A DNA stretch of 64,000 nt from the NCBI RefSeq assembly GCF_027595985.1, contig NC_073302.1, forward strand, positions 392,946,403-393,010,402, written 5' to 3'. The position numbers and the translations under genes are program-made. The DNA comes from Sorex araneus. Taxonomy: Eukaryota; Chordata; Mammalia; Eulipotyphla; Soricidae. The notes beneath the pieces are model-generated. The model was not told the DNA's origin, ran no database searches, and saw only the letters and a program-made list of their open reading frames with translations. Position 1 is the stretch's first letter. Each line of letters begins with the position of its first letter. Below, one piece after another: positions 34,996-46,846 of the stretch.

Positions 34996-35170
34996 TTTTT
35001 TTTTTGCTTTTTGGGTCACACCCAGCAATGCACAGGGGACACTCCTGGCTCATGCACTCAGGAATCACCCCTGGCGGTGCTCAGGGGACCATAGGGGATG
35101 CTGGGATTTGAACCCGGGTCTGCCGCATGCAAGGCAAACGCCCTACCCACTGTGCTATCACTCCAGCCCC
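34996..35170 (-). repeat. Type 1 SINE, young
   Basis: Reverse full copy with a T-run, body and head ending tcactccagcccc. The sequence tgataatttttt is found on both sides. Confidence 0.9.
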
Positions 35171-35884
35171 TGATAATTTTTTTAAAAAAATCTGTGCTAA
35201 TATATTTTGGAGTTTACATGAAATAGATAAAGCTACATATATAAAATGATTTTTATTCCCCTAAACACTGGTGCTTGCAACGTTGTTCATGATGATTTGT
35301 TACTGGCATTTAATATTCCAACAATCCCACCTTCACTATTACCTTCCCTCCACCAATGTCTCTAGTTTCCCCAACTACCCTTCAAGCTTGCCCCCATAGT
35401 AGGCCCACAGTAATTTATTTTATATTGCTTATTACCAATAAACTGCTAATGGAATGATCAAAAAAATTTACCTTAGAAGAAAATTTGTGTAAATCGTTGT
35501 ATCTTACCATGGAGACATTAAGTCCTTGTGTGAGGGATTACTAAGATCTTGTTACAAGTTAAGCCTTAATGATTTTGTTAATTGAGATTATCCTGCTTCT
35601 ATATTACATTCCATCCAGTCTAGGTTGGATAATGACTCTATTATTTGCTGGGAATGAGTTCTTTAAGGAATGTGAAATTTAAGGTTGCTGTGGGACATCC
35701 TGCGTGGAGTACTTGAGAATAGTTTTCCTTCCTCTTTTTGCCCTTTTCCAGTGGTATGCACCCTTATATTCACCCTTTATTCAGCACTTTCAATGAGTTC
35801 AGTGAGGGCTTTAAAAATTGTGAGCATAAACAAGTCTGACCTCTCTGAGAATATTTATTTCATATGGAAAAGGAGGTAACGATA

Positions 35885-36055
35885 GGTCTCATTTTCCTGA
35901 CCCTGAAAGAGCCTCCAGTCATTGGGAAAGATGAGTAAAGAGAGGCTGCTAAAAATCTCAGGGCTGAGTTAATAGAGACGTTATTGGTGCCTGCTCAAGT
36001 AAATAGGCGGACAACGGGATGACAGTGATACAGTGATACAGTGATGGAAAAGGAG
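35885..36055 (+). repeat. Type 2 SINE body, variant middle
   Basis: Headless, with the variant block ctgaccctgaaagagcctcc and a tail of repeated acagtgat units at 36021-36050. The same variant occurs at 43663-43760. Confidence 0.7.
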
Positions 36056-36374
36056 AGATCTAGATAGTATTGGTATATTTTCAAAATATTTTTTAACAGT
36101 ATAGAATCTTTTCAGGGGGAAATACATGGTCATTTAAAATCCCATTATATGAAACATAACAACAATGTTGATCTGGTTGATCAGCAACCAGGCTTGTTGT
36201 TGATTTAAAGGCCAACTGCCCTAAAGGCCATCTGCCTCCAGCCTGTGTATCTGCACATCACCACGTGGTTCAGGAAACCCAATATTGTTCACTCGTTTGT
36301 GAGTCCGTCTTTGACTCTCACTTGTCATTCATGGGTTCTCTCTTTCTTTCCTAACATGTTCATTATATATTGTG

Positions 36375-36535
36375 GGGTAGGGGTGGAAGGTTGAGCTATA
36401 CTGAGCAATGTTCAGGGGTTACCTCTGACTCTGCACTCAGGAATTACTCCTGGGATCATATGGGATGCCAGGGATCAAACCCAAGCTGGGTATGTGTAAG
36501 GCAAGTGCCTCACCTGCTGTACTGTCTCTCTAGCC
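36375..36535 (-). repeat. Old type 1 SINE
   Basis: Reverse copy with ttcaggggttacctctgact and actcaggaattactcctggg. The head is degraded. Confidence 0.7.
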
Positions 36536-36749
36536 ATGACATGTTAATTGTGAAGGCACCTCCATTGCATCAGTTACAGTTCAGCCTGATTCCTCTGTTC
36601 CAACTAGCATGACCCCTATAGCTAACTTTTTGGGTACATGTATGTGGAATGAATGCTTATCATTAACATGTAACCACACACAGGTGTTTTCTATGTCCAA
36701 AAGTGTGAGAGTGGGGGTAAGAAGAGGACTTTCATTTAATAATCCCTAA

Positions 36750-36960
36750 CAGGTTCTTTCTGTGTTCCTTGATTTATATGAACTTTACATCAACACTATG
36801 AACTGTGATTAATCCCCCATTAAGATGAGAACAATATTATTACTACCAGTATATCAGTGATATCTGTTTTGTTTTGTTTTGTTTTAAGCTAAAGACATTG
36901 AGTCTTAAAGATTAGGTTGTTTCCTAAGTTTATACAGGTGAATGTGAGAACCAAACTAAA
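36750..36960 (+). repeat. MIR relic with a (gttttgttttgtttt) insertion
   Basis: Order matches MIR: gatttatatgaactttacat, aatcccccattaagatgaga and gttgtttcctaagtttatac, with a T-rich gttttg run at 36868-36888. Confidence 0.6.
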
Positions 36961-37093
36961 ACTAAGTTTAGTTTTTTAAAACTTAGGCCATTTTTCTTTG
37001 CCATTTCTTCATGCCCTACTGGTCACGTGTCTAAGACTACATTTTAAGGGCTGAGAAATACAAATACTAAGTTCCAGAATATCTTCTTTTCAG

Positions 37094-37234
37094 AAACTCT
37101 CTGAAAAAAGCACAGATCTTTGGAATCACATTTGCATTTACCCAGGCAATGATGTACTTTTCCTATGCTGGCTGTTTCCGGTTTGGTGCCTACTTGGTAG
37201 CAAGGGAGCTGATGGTCTTCCAGGATGTTCTGTT
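37094..37234 (+). CDS. ABCB1: ABCB1 exon 23 (TM11)
   Basis: 141 bases: one base completing Arg929, residues 930-975, and two bases of Leu976. TM11 ([20 protein letters not shown]) is identical to human and includes Tyr953. The loop after it has RELMVFQD for human HKLMSFED. Acceptor is tcttttcag, donor gtaagt. Confidence 0.97.
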
Positions 37235-37564
37235 GTAAGTACCAGGTTCATATTTACAAAGAAACTCTGAAAAACAAGACCAAGACAAACATGCATAGTG
37301 CCAGATAAGAAACATAACAGGAAATCCTCATGATTCTCAGGGTTACTCCTGTGTCTGCACTCAGGAATCCCACCAGGCGATGCTTGGAGCACCATATGGG
37401 ATGCCAAACTTGGGTTGGCCACACACAAGGCAAGCGCCCTGTTCACTGTGCTCTCTTCAGCCCCTGAGAAGGTGGTGATTTAACATAGGGACTTTGAGAA
37501 GGCTGTGTCTTTTTGAGAAGTATAACCCTGAGCAAAGAGTATGTCTCTTTTCAAAAGATTCTCT

Positions 37565-37745
37565 AAGGTTAGAGAAATAGAACAGGAGGTAAGGTACTTA
37601 CTTGCCTTGCCAGTGTCTGCAGCAGCCATGACTCTTATTCCAATCTCCAGGGCCATATAATGGTCCTCTGAACTCTGCCAGGGGTCACTCCTATGCACAA
37701 GGCCAGGAGTAACCCCTGAGGATCACCAGGTGTGACCCAAAAAAA
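37565..37745 (+). repeat. Older type 1 SINE
   Basis: Diverged head (ggttagagaaatagaacagg), body with aggagtaacccctgaggatc and gtgtgacccaaaaaaag end. Confidence 0.75.
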
Positions 37746-38461
37746 GGACAACAAAAAGATATGGATTCACAGTATTTATTCTGACAGTATTTATTCTAGA
37801 AGAGTTCCCAAGTATCATGTCATTCCTGGTTTACTGTTAAAAAAAATTCAAGTAGAGGACCAAGGAAAGGTAGTAGAGCACAGGCCTAGCAAGGCCCTAA
37901 GTTCAGCCTCTAGCATTTCTAAGCACCTCTAGTTATAGCCCAAGTGAGTCCCTGAACATTGCTGGCTATGGAGCTGATAGCCCTTAAGCAATGCCAGTCT
38001 AGTATCATCAGCTACTTCCAGCCAAAGTTCTGCCAGTAAAAGGCTTAGGCCTCTGAGCACCACTATGTGTAGCTCCTGTAAAATAAACCAAATAAATTAA
38101 AAGGCAATAGATAAATCTGTCCAAAGGAGGTCAGCTAGAATGTTAAATGAAAGGAGTTTTCAAGTAAACAAAGGGTCTTTAGAACAGTGTACCAATACTG
38201 AAAGGGCTGTCTTTCATCTTGTTTTTCTTCAATGTGAAAAAGAACTCTATAAAAATAATCTTAACTCAGTGCAGCTAGTTAGTTCCTAAAACAGAAGATG
38301 GGATCAAACTCTGGGGACTTCCTCTTCACAAACATTGAGAGTGGGTTTCACACCCGTGAAGTTCTCAACTTTCAGTTGCTGTGATTCCCATATTATAGAA
38401 GAAGAATGTTGATACCACTTTGCTATTTGGATCTGTAAGGAAAGCATGTCACCATTTTTTT

Positions 38462-38640
38462 AGGGGGGTGGTCATCATCACCTGGAGATGCTGAGCGGTT
38501 ACTTTTGGCTCTGCACTCAAGAATTATTCCTAGCAGTGCTTGGGAGGATCATATGGGGTATTGCGGATCGAACTTAGGTCTGCTGCATGTAATGCAAATG
38601 CTGTCCCTGCTGTACTATTGGTCCAACCCTTGGGTCTATA
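38462..38640 (-). repeat. Older type 1 SINE
   Basis: Reverse copy with tctgcactcaagaattattc, tcatatggggtattgcggat and a degraded head. Confidence 0.7.
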
Positions 38641-39369
38641 AGGACCATTACTGTATAGCTCAGTTTTTCTTGTTTTTCTTTTTTCTTTCTTTTTTTTTAA
38701 GAATCTGATGCAACTCCGTCATCATCCTTATTTATTATTGATTGCCACAAGAATGTTACTGAAAGAATGTTGCACTCACCACTAAATCTAAGTATGACGT
38801 ACAGCGATGAACATATATTTTTGCCCACAACTCAGTGGTGCAGCTGACAGTTTGCCAGATCTCGTCGGGGCATAACATATCTTAGCTAGGTCACTCCTGC
38901 CTACAGAGACCTGCAAGCTACTTGGTTAGGGCCCACTCAGCTGTTAACACATGTGCATTGTTCACAAGCAGGCTCCTGGGGCCATGGTAGTGGTAAAGAG
39001 CAGGGGGGAAAAGTGCACACCTCCTGAGTCATAGACTGAGAACTGGCAACAGTCACTTCCACCACATCCTGTTAGCAGGTCACAAGGCCAATGGGGATTC
39101 GAAGTGGAGGAAAAACAAATTTCACTAGTTACGTACAAAAGCTGCAAAGTCACATTGCAGGAATGTGAGGCCTGAGAGAGGTGACAAATGGGGTCGTTTT
39201 ATGATTGACCCACTACACGCACATAAACCTACAAGGAAAAGTGTTTGTGTGTTGTGTTTTAATTCTTTAACCTCTGTTTTGTAGTTGTTTGGGATACTGT
39301 CGACGTCAGCTATCCAGCATCATGATCATAACTCTGAGCTTCTTTTGTCTTTGTTATTCTTTGTTCCAG

Positions 39370-39526
39370 AGTATTCTCTGCTATTGTCTTTGGTGCCATG
39401 GCCGTGGGGCAGGTCAGTTCATTTGCTCCTGACTATGCAAAAGCCAAAACATCAGCAGCTCATATCATCCATATCATTGAAAAAGTTCCTCTGATCGACA
39501 GCTATAGTAGTAAAGGCCTCCAGCCG
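39370..39526 (+). CDS. ABCB1: ABCB1 exon 24 (TM12)
   Basis: 157 bases: last base of Leu976, then residues 977-1028. TM12 ([14 protein letters not shown]) keeps Phe978, Val982, Phe983, Met986 and Gln990. The helix leading into NBD2 ([11 protein letters not shown]) is identical to human. Met becomes His in HIIHIIEK. Acceptor is tttgttccag, donor gtgagt. Confidence 0.97.
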
Positions 39527-40771
39527 GTGAGTTTGATGCTTTGTTTATATGATCTTCTAGTTGATAAAAGTATATCAAGAGGAAATTTAATAAAAACCTG
39601 GGTTATTTTGTTTGCTTAAATGATTCATAAAATGATACATCAACATAACTGGATAAAATGAAACTGTCTAGATTAGTGTGTTTACCTATTTAGCTTTGTA
39701 GGGGTCTTATATGGTGCTCAGGGATTTGGTGCTAGTCCTGGTAGAGCTGGGAGGTGGAGTCTGCAGTGCTGGGGATTGGACTCAAGTCCCTGCACCTGGT
39801 AGGTGCTCTGTCACTTAAGCCATCTTGCCAGCCTCTAAGCATGGATTGGTATTTTTTACATTTTAACATTATATAAACAATATGTACTATTGCATATGTG
39901 ATAAATAAGATTATAATAATTAATGTGTGTATACAAGTCAGTACTTGTATAAAACAAAATTATAGCGCAAGTGGGAATATTGCCCACTTTGTAAGGAAAT
40001 CCTGTTAGTTGGATATTATTATCATCGCTTATTCTATTCATGAGAAGAGATTTCAGTTCTCAAGAAGTTCCAGTATTTTTTTCAGTATTTTTATTAAACC
40101 ATGATCTACAAAGTTATTCATAGTTGAGTTTTAGACATGTAATATTGCAACACTGATCCCACCGCAAGTATCAACTTCCTCCTACCAATGTTCCCAGGTT
40201 CTCTCTCATAACCCTGCACTTTCTCCAGCCTGTCCTCTTAACAGGCACATTTCTAAGTCCAGTTGTTAAAGTTTGGGTCTCCTGATTTTAGTATTGTTGA
40301 CTTTGTAGTTTGGATATTTCACTCTGTCATTCCTTAACACCACCTTTGTACCTGACTCCCCTGACCTGGCCCCCATTACTTCTCATATGTCTCATCTCCC
40401 TCTCTCCTCCACTCTTTCTTTCCTTCTCTGCTCTATACTCTGGGCCAAGGTTCATCTAGGCATTCCCTATTTAAAACATTGCGTTTCCTCATCCACTTAT
40501 TCTAAATACCACATATAAGTGATAGTATCCTGTGAGAAGTCTTAGTATTCTTGAGAACAGATTCCATTTATGTAGTAATAATGATACATGCTATAAAGAT
40601 GAACTCTTTCAGATTTTTTAGGGTTATTAAGGCCTGGCAGTGATGAACGAAGCCCAATTGTAGTCAAGGTTACCATGTTCTGACACCAGTAGTAATGGGG
40701 GTTGATGTCTATAGAATGTGTTTTCAAAGATTGCAGCAGTCAAAAGTCATTTGTTTCTGTCTTGTTTTTAG
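39527..40771 (+). other. ABCB1: ABCB1 intron 24
   Basis: Holds an old reverse SINE relic (about 39700-39835) and a caataaa-type repeat fragment (about 40090-40470, extended by CT-rich sequence). Nothing else recognised. Confidence 0.75.
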
Positions 40772-40969
40772 AAAACATTGGAAGGAAATGTGACATTCAG
40801 AGAAGTGATGTTCAACTATCCCTCTCGACCAGACATCCCTGTGCTGCAGGGGCTAAACCTCCAGGTGGAAAAGGGCCAGACGCTGGCCCTGGTGGGCAGC
40901 AGTGGCTGTGGGAAGAGCACGGTAGTCCAGCTCCTGGAACGGTTCTATGACCCTCTGTCCGGAACAGTG
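40772..40969 (+). CDS. ABCB1: ABCB1 exon 25 (NBD2 A-loop and Walker A)
   Basis: 198 bases encode residues 1029-1094. Tyr1044 (A-loop, [10 protein letters not shown]) and Walker [10 protein letters not shown] with Lys1076 are present. GC content is higher than in neighbouring exons. Human Thr1046 is Ser, and the end reads LSGTV for LAGKV. Acceptor is cttgttttta then g, donor gtgagc. Confidence 0.97.
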
Positions 40970-41875
40970 GTGAGCACACCTTCACATTCAGCTCATTTCA
41001 AATTTTCCTCATATAAGTTTCTGAATATATTCATTTTCAAACTGAAAGCCACGCTCATCTAACCTTTAAGCAACAGTTAAGAGTTCTAATATCCTAAGAA
41101 ACATTCTCTGAGTTATCTGTTCTTAACCTCTCTCTCTCTCTCTCAACACCACCCCTTTACCATCACTTTTGAAAAACTATGTGACCTCCATTTCTGTTCC
41201 CTTAAAGCTTCCAGTTTGCGCATTGACATGGCCAGAAAGATTCTGAATAGAAGGGGTACGAGAAAAATGAATGGCAGCCAATGATGAGGGCTGGAGGTGG
41301 GGGTGCTTGAGGGAGAATTTTAGCAATGAGTATAATTATTGTAAATAGATATTGCGTTATAATGATGTGTTCTTTAAATCTGTCTAACATTATATTTTAA
41401 AGGTTACCTTAACTAAAAGAATTTTTTGAAGGAAAAGGTAAACAGCAATGATAAACACTCTAATGTACATCTAGTGGTAAGATGTAAACCAAAAAGATAT
41501 TATAGGATTTGGCAATTAATCTAATGTCAGCTACTATGACATTTCATGTATTCTCAGTGAAGTAATGGTGGTGGAAAACAATTTAGCATAATGGAGGTAT
41601 GGTTAAGAGGTAATTTAAGCTCAGTTAGGAGAGAAGATGAAGATCACAGGCAAAATCACTGTAGCCTCTAGAAAGAGAGAGCTTTTGGGGGAAAATGTTC
41701 AGGAATATTGAGTATTTCTAGAGCACAGGATAGGATTCAGCCATTGATTAAGAGAGGTTTATTGAAACACCTTCTAGGAAGCAAAAATTGACCAACTAAT
41801 TTGGAAAGTGGATAAAGAATATGGAAAGTTTCTACTCTTCTTAGCTTCCATGTGGATGCCTTAGTCTAAACTCAT

Positions 41876-42057
41876 CACTAATTAGCCAAGCCCAGTCATC
41901 TATGGAGACAGTGAACAACTCTATCATCTGAATGCCAGAGTTCTCTTTGCATAGCAGAGTTTTCAGGCAAACTTACCTGCATCAGAGAATGATCTTTTTC
42001 AGCCAGGGGTGTACTCCACCAGCTTCTACAAGACCGTACAGGGAGTCAGATGACTTG
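41876..42057 (+). repeat. Direct repeat, copy 1 (unknown origin)
   Basis: Shares blocks catctatggag, aacttacctgcatcagagaa, tttcagcca/tcttagcca and caccagcttctac/cgccagcttctgc in the same order with 48688-48872, at roughly 75-80 percent by eye. On the minus strand the centre reads gatgcaggtaagtttg, a splice-donor-like sequence. Family unknown. Confidence 0.7.
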
Positions 42058-43087
42058 TAAAAAAAGAAGTATAAAGTGAAAGCAAATACTCACCGACATT
42101 CAAATGGCAGTACTGCTGCTGGGATCCTATGAAACTGCAGAATATTTTCCAGTGTGTCCAGCTTCCCAGACCTGAAAGCATAGGATCAGAGTCTGCATAG
42201 GATCCTTTGAAGCACATGTGCTCACTTACTGTTGATTCTAATAGAGGAGTGACATGTCCCTCCCTGAGTTTTGCACAGTGCTCCTCACTGGTGAATCCTC
42301 AGTTACTTCCAGAAACAGAAGCAAGTCTTGAAAATAGTTTGTAGCCTTACAGTCACTTGATAGAGTGGAGGGACAGACACAGAAACTGTGCAAATGAATG
42401 CTGAATGCACAGAACACTAACCATCTCAAGACAATACTGGTAGGCCACTGAAAACAAAGTGTCCTTGGCAATTGCAGGAATAGGATCTTCTCTCCTATAT
42501 ATTTGCTGTAGAGATTTGAAATACTGCCAGTGGTACACAGCAGCCAGATATTTATTGGAAGTATTCCTAATAAATATTCATAAATGTGCCAAGTTTCATG
42601 AATACCAATGAATAACCCTTTATAAACCCATTCTGATGTCAACCATAGCCATTGACCAGACAAAGGACTGAAAAATGAAACTACAAAAATCAAACAGAAT
42701 GGAGGTTTTACAGGTTTTTGGAAATCTGCTTAAAGTGTACAAATTTATGAATGCAAAATTAGGTTAAAAAGTGAATAATGTAGGTACAGAAGGGAAAAAA
42801 ATCACAGCCAACTATTGAATACTTAAGGATTCTGGTCTTTTGCTCTTTTAGGCAGGTTATCCTCAGAGGTTGCACAGACAAACTTCCTGATTACAGCTGT
42901 CTGAATCCCTCCCACCTAGAATTCAGTTTAACTTAAGGCATGTACTGCTGTTGAGTGTCTGGGAATTTAACTTCATTAACTTTGTTGTGAAATCACTTTT
43001 GGTCTTTTTTTTTTTTAATAATGTAGGAGTACTGCTATTTGTTCAGCCATTGATAAAGCTGATTGAATTTGGCATGAATGCCACATT

Positions 43088-43315
43088 ACTTTTTTTTTTC
43101 CATTTTATCACCATGAGATATAGTTACAAAGTTTTCATATTTGAGATTTAGCCATATAATGATGGAACACCCATCTCTCCACCAGTACATATTTTCCACC
43201 ACCAATATCCACCCCGACTCCCCCCACCAGTCCTCACCCTGCCTCTATGGTTGACAGTTTACCCAATGCTCTCTTTTTAATTTTGGACATTATGTTTTGC
43301 TCACTCTCTTAGCTC
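43088..43315 (-). repeat. Fragment of recurrent caataaa-ended repeat
   Basis: Begins in a T-run, then atcaccatgagatatagtta, ccaccaccaatatccacccc and a short cactctctta end. It abuts the GC-rich module directly. Confidence 0.65.
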
Positions 43316-43830
43316 CTCTCCATACATTCAGACGAGCCTTGTGCATGAAGGAAATGGCAGAGGAACCCAGGTGGGTGGGACCCGGGGCTGAGACCTCCAA
43401 GCCTGCTCGGATCAGGACTGGGCCTCTTCCACCCAGATTGCACATTTTCCAGTAGCTTGGCAGTCACACCCAGGGACTGCCCCTGGTGCCGTGTAATCCC
43501 ATCAACGGCCAACATTCAGGGACTATAAAACCAAGCTCCTGACATCTATTTTGCTTAGTTCTTCCTCTGGGAAAACCTGGCAAGCTACCGAGAGTTTCCT
43601 GCCCACATGGGAGAGCCTCACAAACTCCCCATGGCTTATTCATATGCCAAAACCAGTAACAATGATGGGTCTCATTCCCCTGACCCTGAAAGAGCCTCCA
43701 GTGTGGCACCATTGGAAAGGACGAGTAAAGAGAGGCTTCTAAAATCTCATGGCTAGGATGAATGGAGACGTTACTGAGACCACTCGAGAAATTCAATGAT
43801 CAACGGAATGATGATGATGATGATGATGAT
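43310..43830 (+). repeat. GC-rich module joined to type 2 body, copy 2
   Basis: The first 240 bases are the reverse of the GC-rich module at 9085-9480 (gaggaacccaggtgggtggg, ggcctcttccacccag, ccaagctcctgacatc). It passes into a type 2 body (ggcaagctaccgagagtttc) with the variant block ctgaccctgaaagagcctcc and ends in a (gat)n tail at 43806-43831. Confidence 0.7.
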
Positions 43831-44029
43831 GTTTTGCTCAAAGTTTCCCACCATCATTCAAGTCTACCTGCCAGGGGCAGACGCTAGATAATTTATTTTC
43901 CACTGCTCATCTTGAATATCATGAGAGCTCACGTGACCATGATTGTAAATGTAAATTTCTAATTGTAACTGGGTGGGTTCCAGAGATATCTCTGTAAGGC
44001 AGTAATCCATTTTGAAATTCAATTGGGAG

Positions 44030-44900
44030 TCTCTGTGCCAGGGCTGTTGTGTGCTAAGATGGCATCTGAAGCAAATTGTGGGTGCGACAGCCAGTCTGCT
44101 AGGCAGGGGGAATTTTGGGGAAGGGGGGACATCCTGGGTCCTTTGCTGCCGTGTGATTTAGTCCTGGAACCCACATACTGGGGGCCTTGTTTGTGGAAGC
44201 TCTTGGTCACTGGGATTCCATCTAGTGTAGGCAGGGAGAGCACACCTGCCGCTACATCCAGTGAAAATGGCTCAGTATGGGGCCTGGAGAGATTTCAGGC
44301 CCTGTGGTGTCTTCAGGGACTTGCTACTGTGTCTCCAGGGCTGCTGATATGCTAAGATGTCGCCCAGAAGGAAATAGTCCTGGAACCCATATACCTGGGC
44401 CTTGCTTGTGGAAGCTCTTGGTCTCCAGGATTCCATATGGAGCAGCAGGGGGAGACTTCACTTGAGGTGCCCTGGTAAAATTGGCTTGGTATGGAGCCCA
44501 GAGATGTCACCAGCATTGTGGTATCTTCTGGGACTCACTCCTGTGTCTCTGGGCCAGGCCTGTTGGTGTGCTAAGATCCACATTACAAAATTTTCAGCAG
44601 ATTACAGGATGGTGCTGGAGTTGTTTCATCAGATGACTGCCAGTGCTTCCGTGTGTATTGGGAAGTGGGGGTAGGCAGCACACCCCAACTCTGAGAAAGC
44701 CTAGAGATTTCAGTCGCAAAACTCGCATACCAGAATTTTCAGCAGATTATATCTTGGTGAGGTCTGTCCTGAGACGATGGAGTCAGGTTAGGGGTATGGT
44801 AGTGATTATGGATTGTGGAAGCAAGTAGCTGCTGGGGGCTCTGCCTGGGTGGGCCACCAGGCCAACCTGCCCCCCTCCACTTTACTCCAGTCTATTCAGC
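44030..44900 (+). repeat. Internally repeated unit of unknown class
   Basis: About 62 bases starting tagtcctggaaccca (44159-44222) recur at 44376-44437, and a block gctgttgtgtgctaagatgg recurs in changed form near 44340 and 44560. attttcagcagatta occurs at 44593-44607 and 44737-44751. The last 300 bases have inverted relatives downstream. No coding potential or terminal repeats recognised. Confidence 0.65.
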
Positions 44901-45572
44901 CAGGTCCTAGTTTAACTGTTTTTTTTTTATCTCATTTGAGATTTATCTGTGGGTCTCTGAAATTAAGGCCAATAAATGAGCTTATATAGCTGAGGCGGAG
45001 GTGGTTTGGGCATGGCTCCCACATACCTAGCTTTTGGCTATTTAATTTCTTGGTAATCTTGGTCTCAAGTTTCTGGGGTCTGGCCAAAGGCACAGCCGCA
45101 ATTTTGGGGTATCAGGAAGCCTGAAGGCAGCATCAGGATGCTGATGCACTTGCCCCACAGGTACAGGTTGACCTATTGGCGGCACCATACCCCCAATCAC
45201 TTTTGGTATTAATCTTTCCTTTCTCCCCTGTCGAGTCTGTCTCACATATCACCATGAGAGTCCTCTATTCCTTCTAGAATCTAGTCAGAAGCATATGTCT
45301 TTGTCTGAGTATAAGCCAGTGGGTGCCTGGGATACCCTAGAAGCATCCTCCTAGAGACTGGGGGTGAGGGTAGGGGAGAGATAAGAAAATCTCTTTTATT
45401 TATAAGAAAATTGTGTTGTCAAACCCAGCCTGAGTATTTAGATCCAGTTCAAACTTCCTCAGGTGCTGTTTAGCTTTGCACAAATCACTAAATTTTGCTT
45501 CTTTCTTTATTTATAATACGGGGATTTCTTTACCTATCAACCTAAAACAAGAATGCACCAAATGTGCTCATT

Positions 45573-45735
45573 AGTTTTTTTTTTTTTTTTGAGAGGCCAC
45601 AACCAGTAGTGCTCAGGGCTTACTCCTGGTATATGAGCAAAAGAATTACTCCTGGTGGTACTCAGAGGAACCATCAAACCAAGGTTCACCAGATGCAAGG
45701 CAGGCATCCAGCCTTCAGTGCTCAGTATTTTATCT
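45573..45735 (-). repeat. Type 1 SINE, diverged
   Basis: T-run, gagaggccacaaccagtagt, gcttactcctggtatatgag and a degraded head. Confidence 0.75.
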
Positions 45736-45890
45736 GTAGCTGTTTTGGAGTAAGTACCTATAATATATAGAAGACTGATATATATTACACATTTGATTAC
45801 TCGTGCTAATAAAGAAGCAGTGATTTAACAGTTACAGCAGGGTTATAGTTTCAGTGGGGCCTTGATTACTCTTAGCAGTGAAATGATCAC

Positions 45891-46130
45891 TGTCATTGTC
45901 ATCCCGTTGCTCATCGATTTGCTTGAGTGGGCACCAGTAACGTCTCCATCTTGAGACTTGTTCTTACTGTTTTGGCATATCGAATATGTCACAGGTAGCT
46001 TGCCAGGCTCTGCCATGCGGGTGAGATACTCTCGGTAGCTTGCCGGGCTCTCTGAGAGGGGCAGAGGAATCGAACCTGGGTCATCCGTGTGCAAGGCAAA
46101 CACCCTACCACTATTCTATAACTCCAGTCC
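45891..46130 (-). repeat. Type 2 SINE, complete
   Basis: Blocks actgtcattgtcatcccgtt, ttgcttgagtgggcaccag, ggcatatcgaatatgtcaca, ctctctgagaggggcagagg and the tRNA-like head ending taactccagtccc. Confidence 0.85.
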
Positions 46131-46242
46131 CACTCTTAGCAGTGTGTTTACTTAATATACTTAGCTAGTATCTTTGTTTCTTTCTTTTTTATTTTTTAAA
46201 TTATTTTTATTTGTTTGTTTGTTTGTTTATTTATTTATTTAT

Positions 46243-46406
46243 TTACTTTTTGTGTCACACTCGGGAATGCACAGGGGTTACTCCTGGCTCTGCACTCAGT
46301 AATTACTCAGTGGTGCTCAGGGGACCATATGGGATGCTGGGAATCGAACCCGGGTCGGCCGCGTGCAAGGCAAATGCCCAACCCGATGTGCTATTGTTCC
46401 AGCCCC
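46243..46406 (-). repeat. Type 1 SINE, young
   Basis: Well-preserved reverse copy, preceded by a (TTTG/TTTA)n run at 46207-46242 that is probably its expanded tail. Head ends ctattgttccagcccc. Confidence 0.88.
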
Positions 46407-46489
46407 TCTTTCTTTTTTAAATGTAGGAGCATTGCTATTTGTTCAGCCACTGATTAAAATGACTGAAATGGACATGAACTCCACATTAT

Positions 46490-46710
46490 TTTTTTTAATC
46501 TTTCATTAAATATCCATGAGATAAACCATTACAAAGCTGTTCATGATTGGATTTCAGTCATAAAATGATCCAACACCTATCCTTCCACCAGTGTACATTT
46601 CCCAGCACCAATGTCTCCTTTTTCCCTCCCACCATCCCCCAACACTCCACCCCATACCCCCATTCTGCCTCTATGGCAGGCACTTTATTTCCTCTCTCTC
46701 TCTCCTCTTC
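46490..46710 (-). repeat. Fragment of recurrent caataaa-ended repeat
   Basis: Blocks atccatgagataaaccatta, ttcatgattggatttcagtc, cacctatccttccaccagtg, tctatggcaggcacttt and a CT-rich run, in the order seen in the other copies. Confidence 0.75.
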
Positions 46711-46846
46711 CTTTTGTGCATTACAGTTTGCAACACAGGTACTAAGACATAATCTTGTTTGTTCAGGGTATTCAGTATTTTTATCAGGAAAGTAAGTCTC
46801 AAGTAGCTTTTTAACTGGCTGAACAGATGGGATAAATTGGAGGGGG

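Larger units (their letters stand above)
34108..37093 (+). other. ABCB1: ABCB1 intron 22
   Basis: Holds two caataaa-type repeat fragments (34391-34545, 35236-35420), two young SINEs (34695-34869, 34996-35170), a type 2 body (35885-36055), an old SINE (36375-36535) and a MIR relic (36750-36960). Nothing recognised in 35430-35880. Confidence 0.85.
37235..39369 (+). other. ABCB1: ABCB1 intron 23
   Basis: Holds SINE copies at about 37330-37463 (minus), 37565-37745 (plus), a decayed one in 37855-38090 (plus) and 38462-38640 (minus). The rest, including 38700-39300, shows nothing I can name. Confidence 0.75.

Noticed and set aside
43464..43796. 110-codon frames at 43464 (minus) and 44023 (plus)
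   Set aside because: Both lie in repeat modules found elsewhere in the window without the frame being kept.
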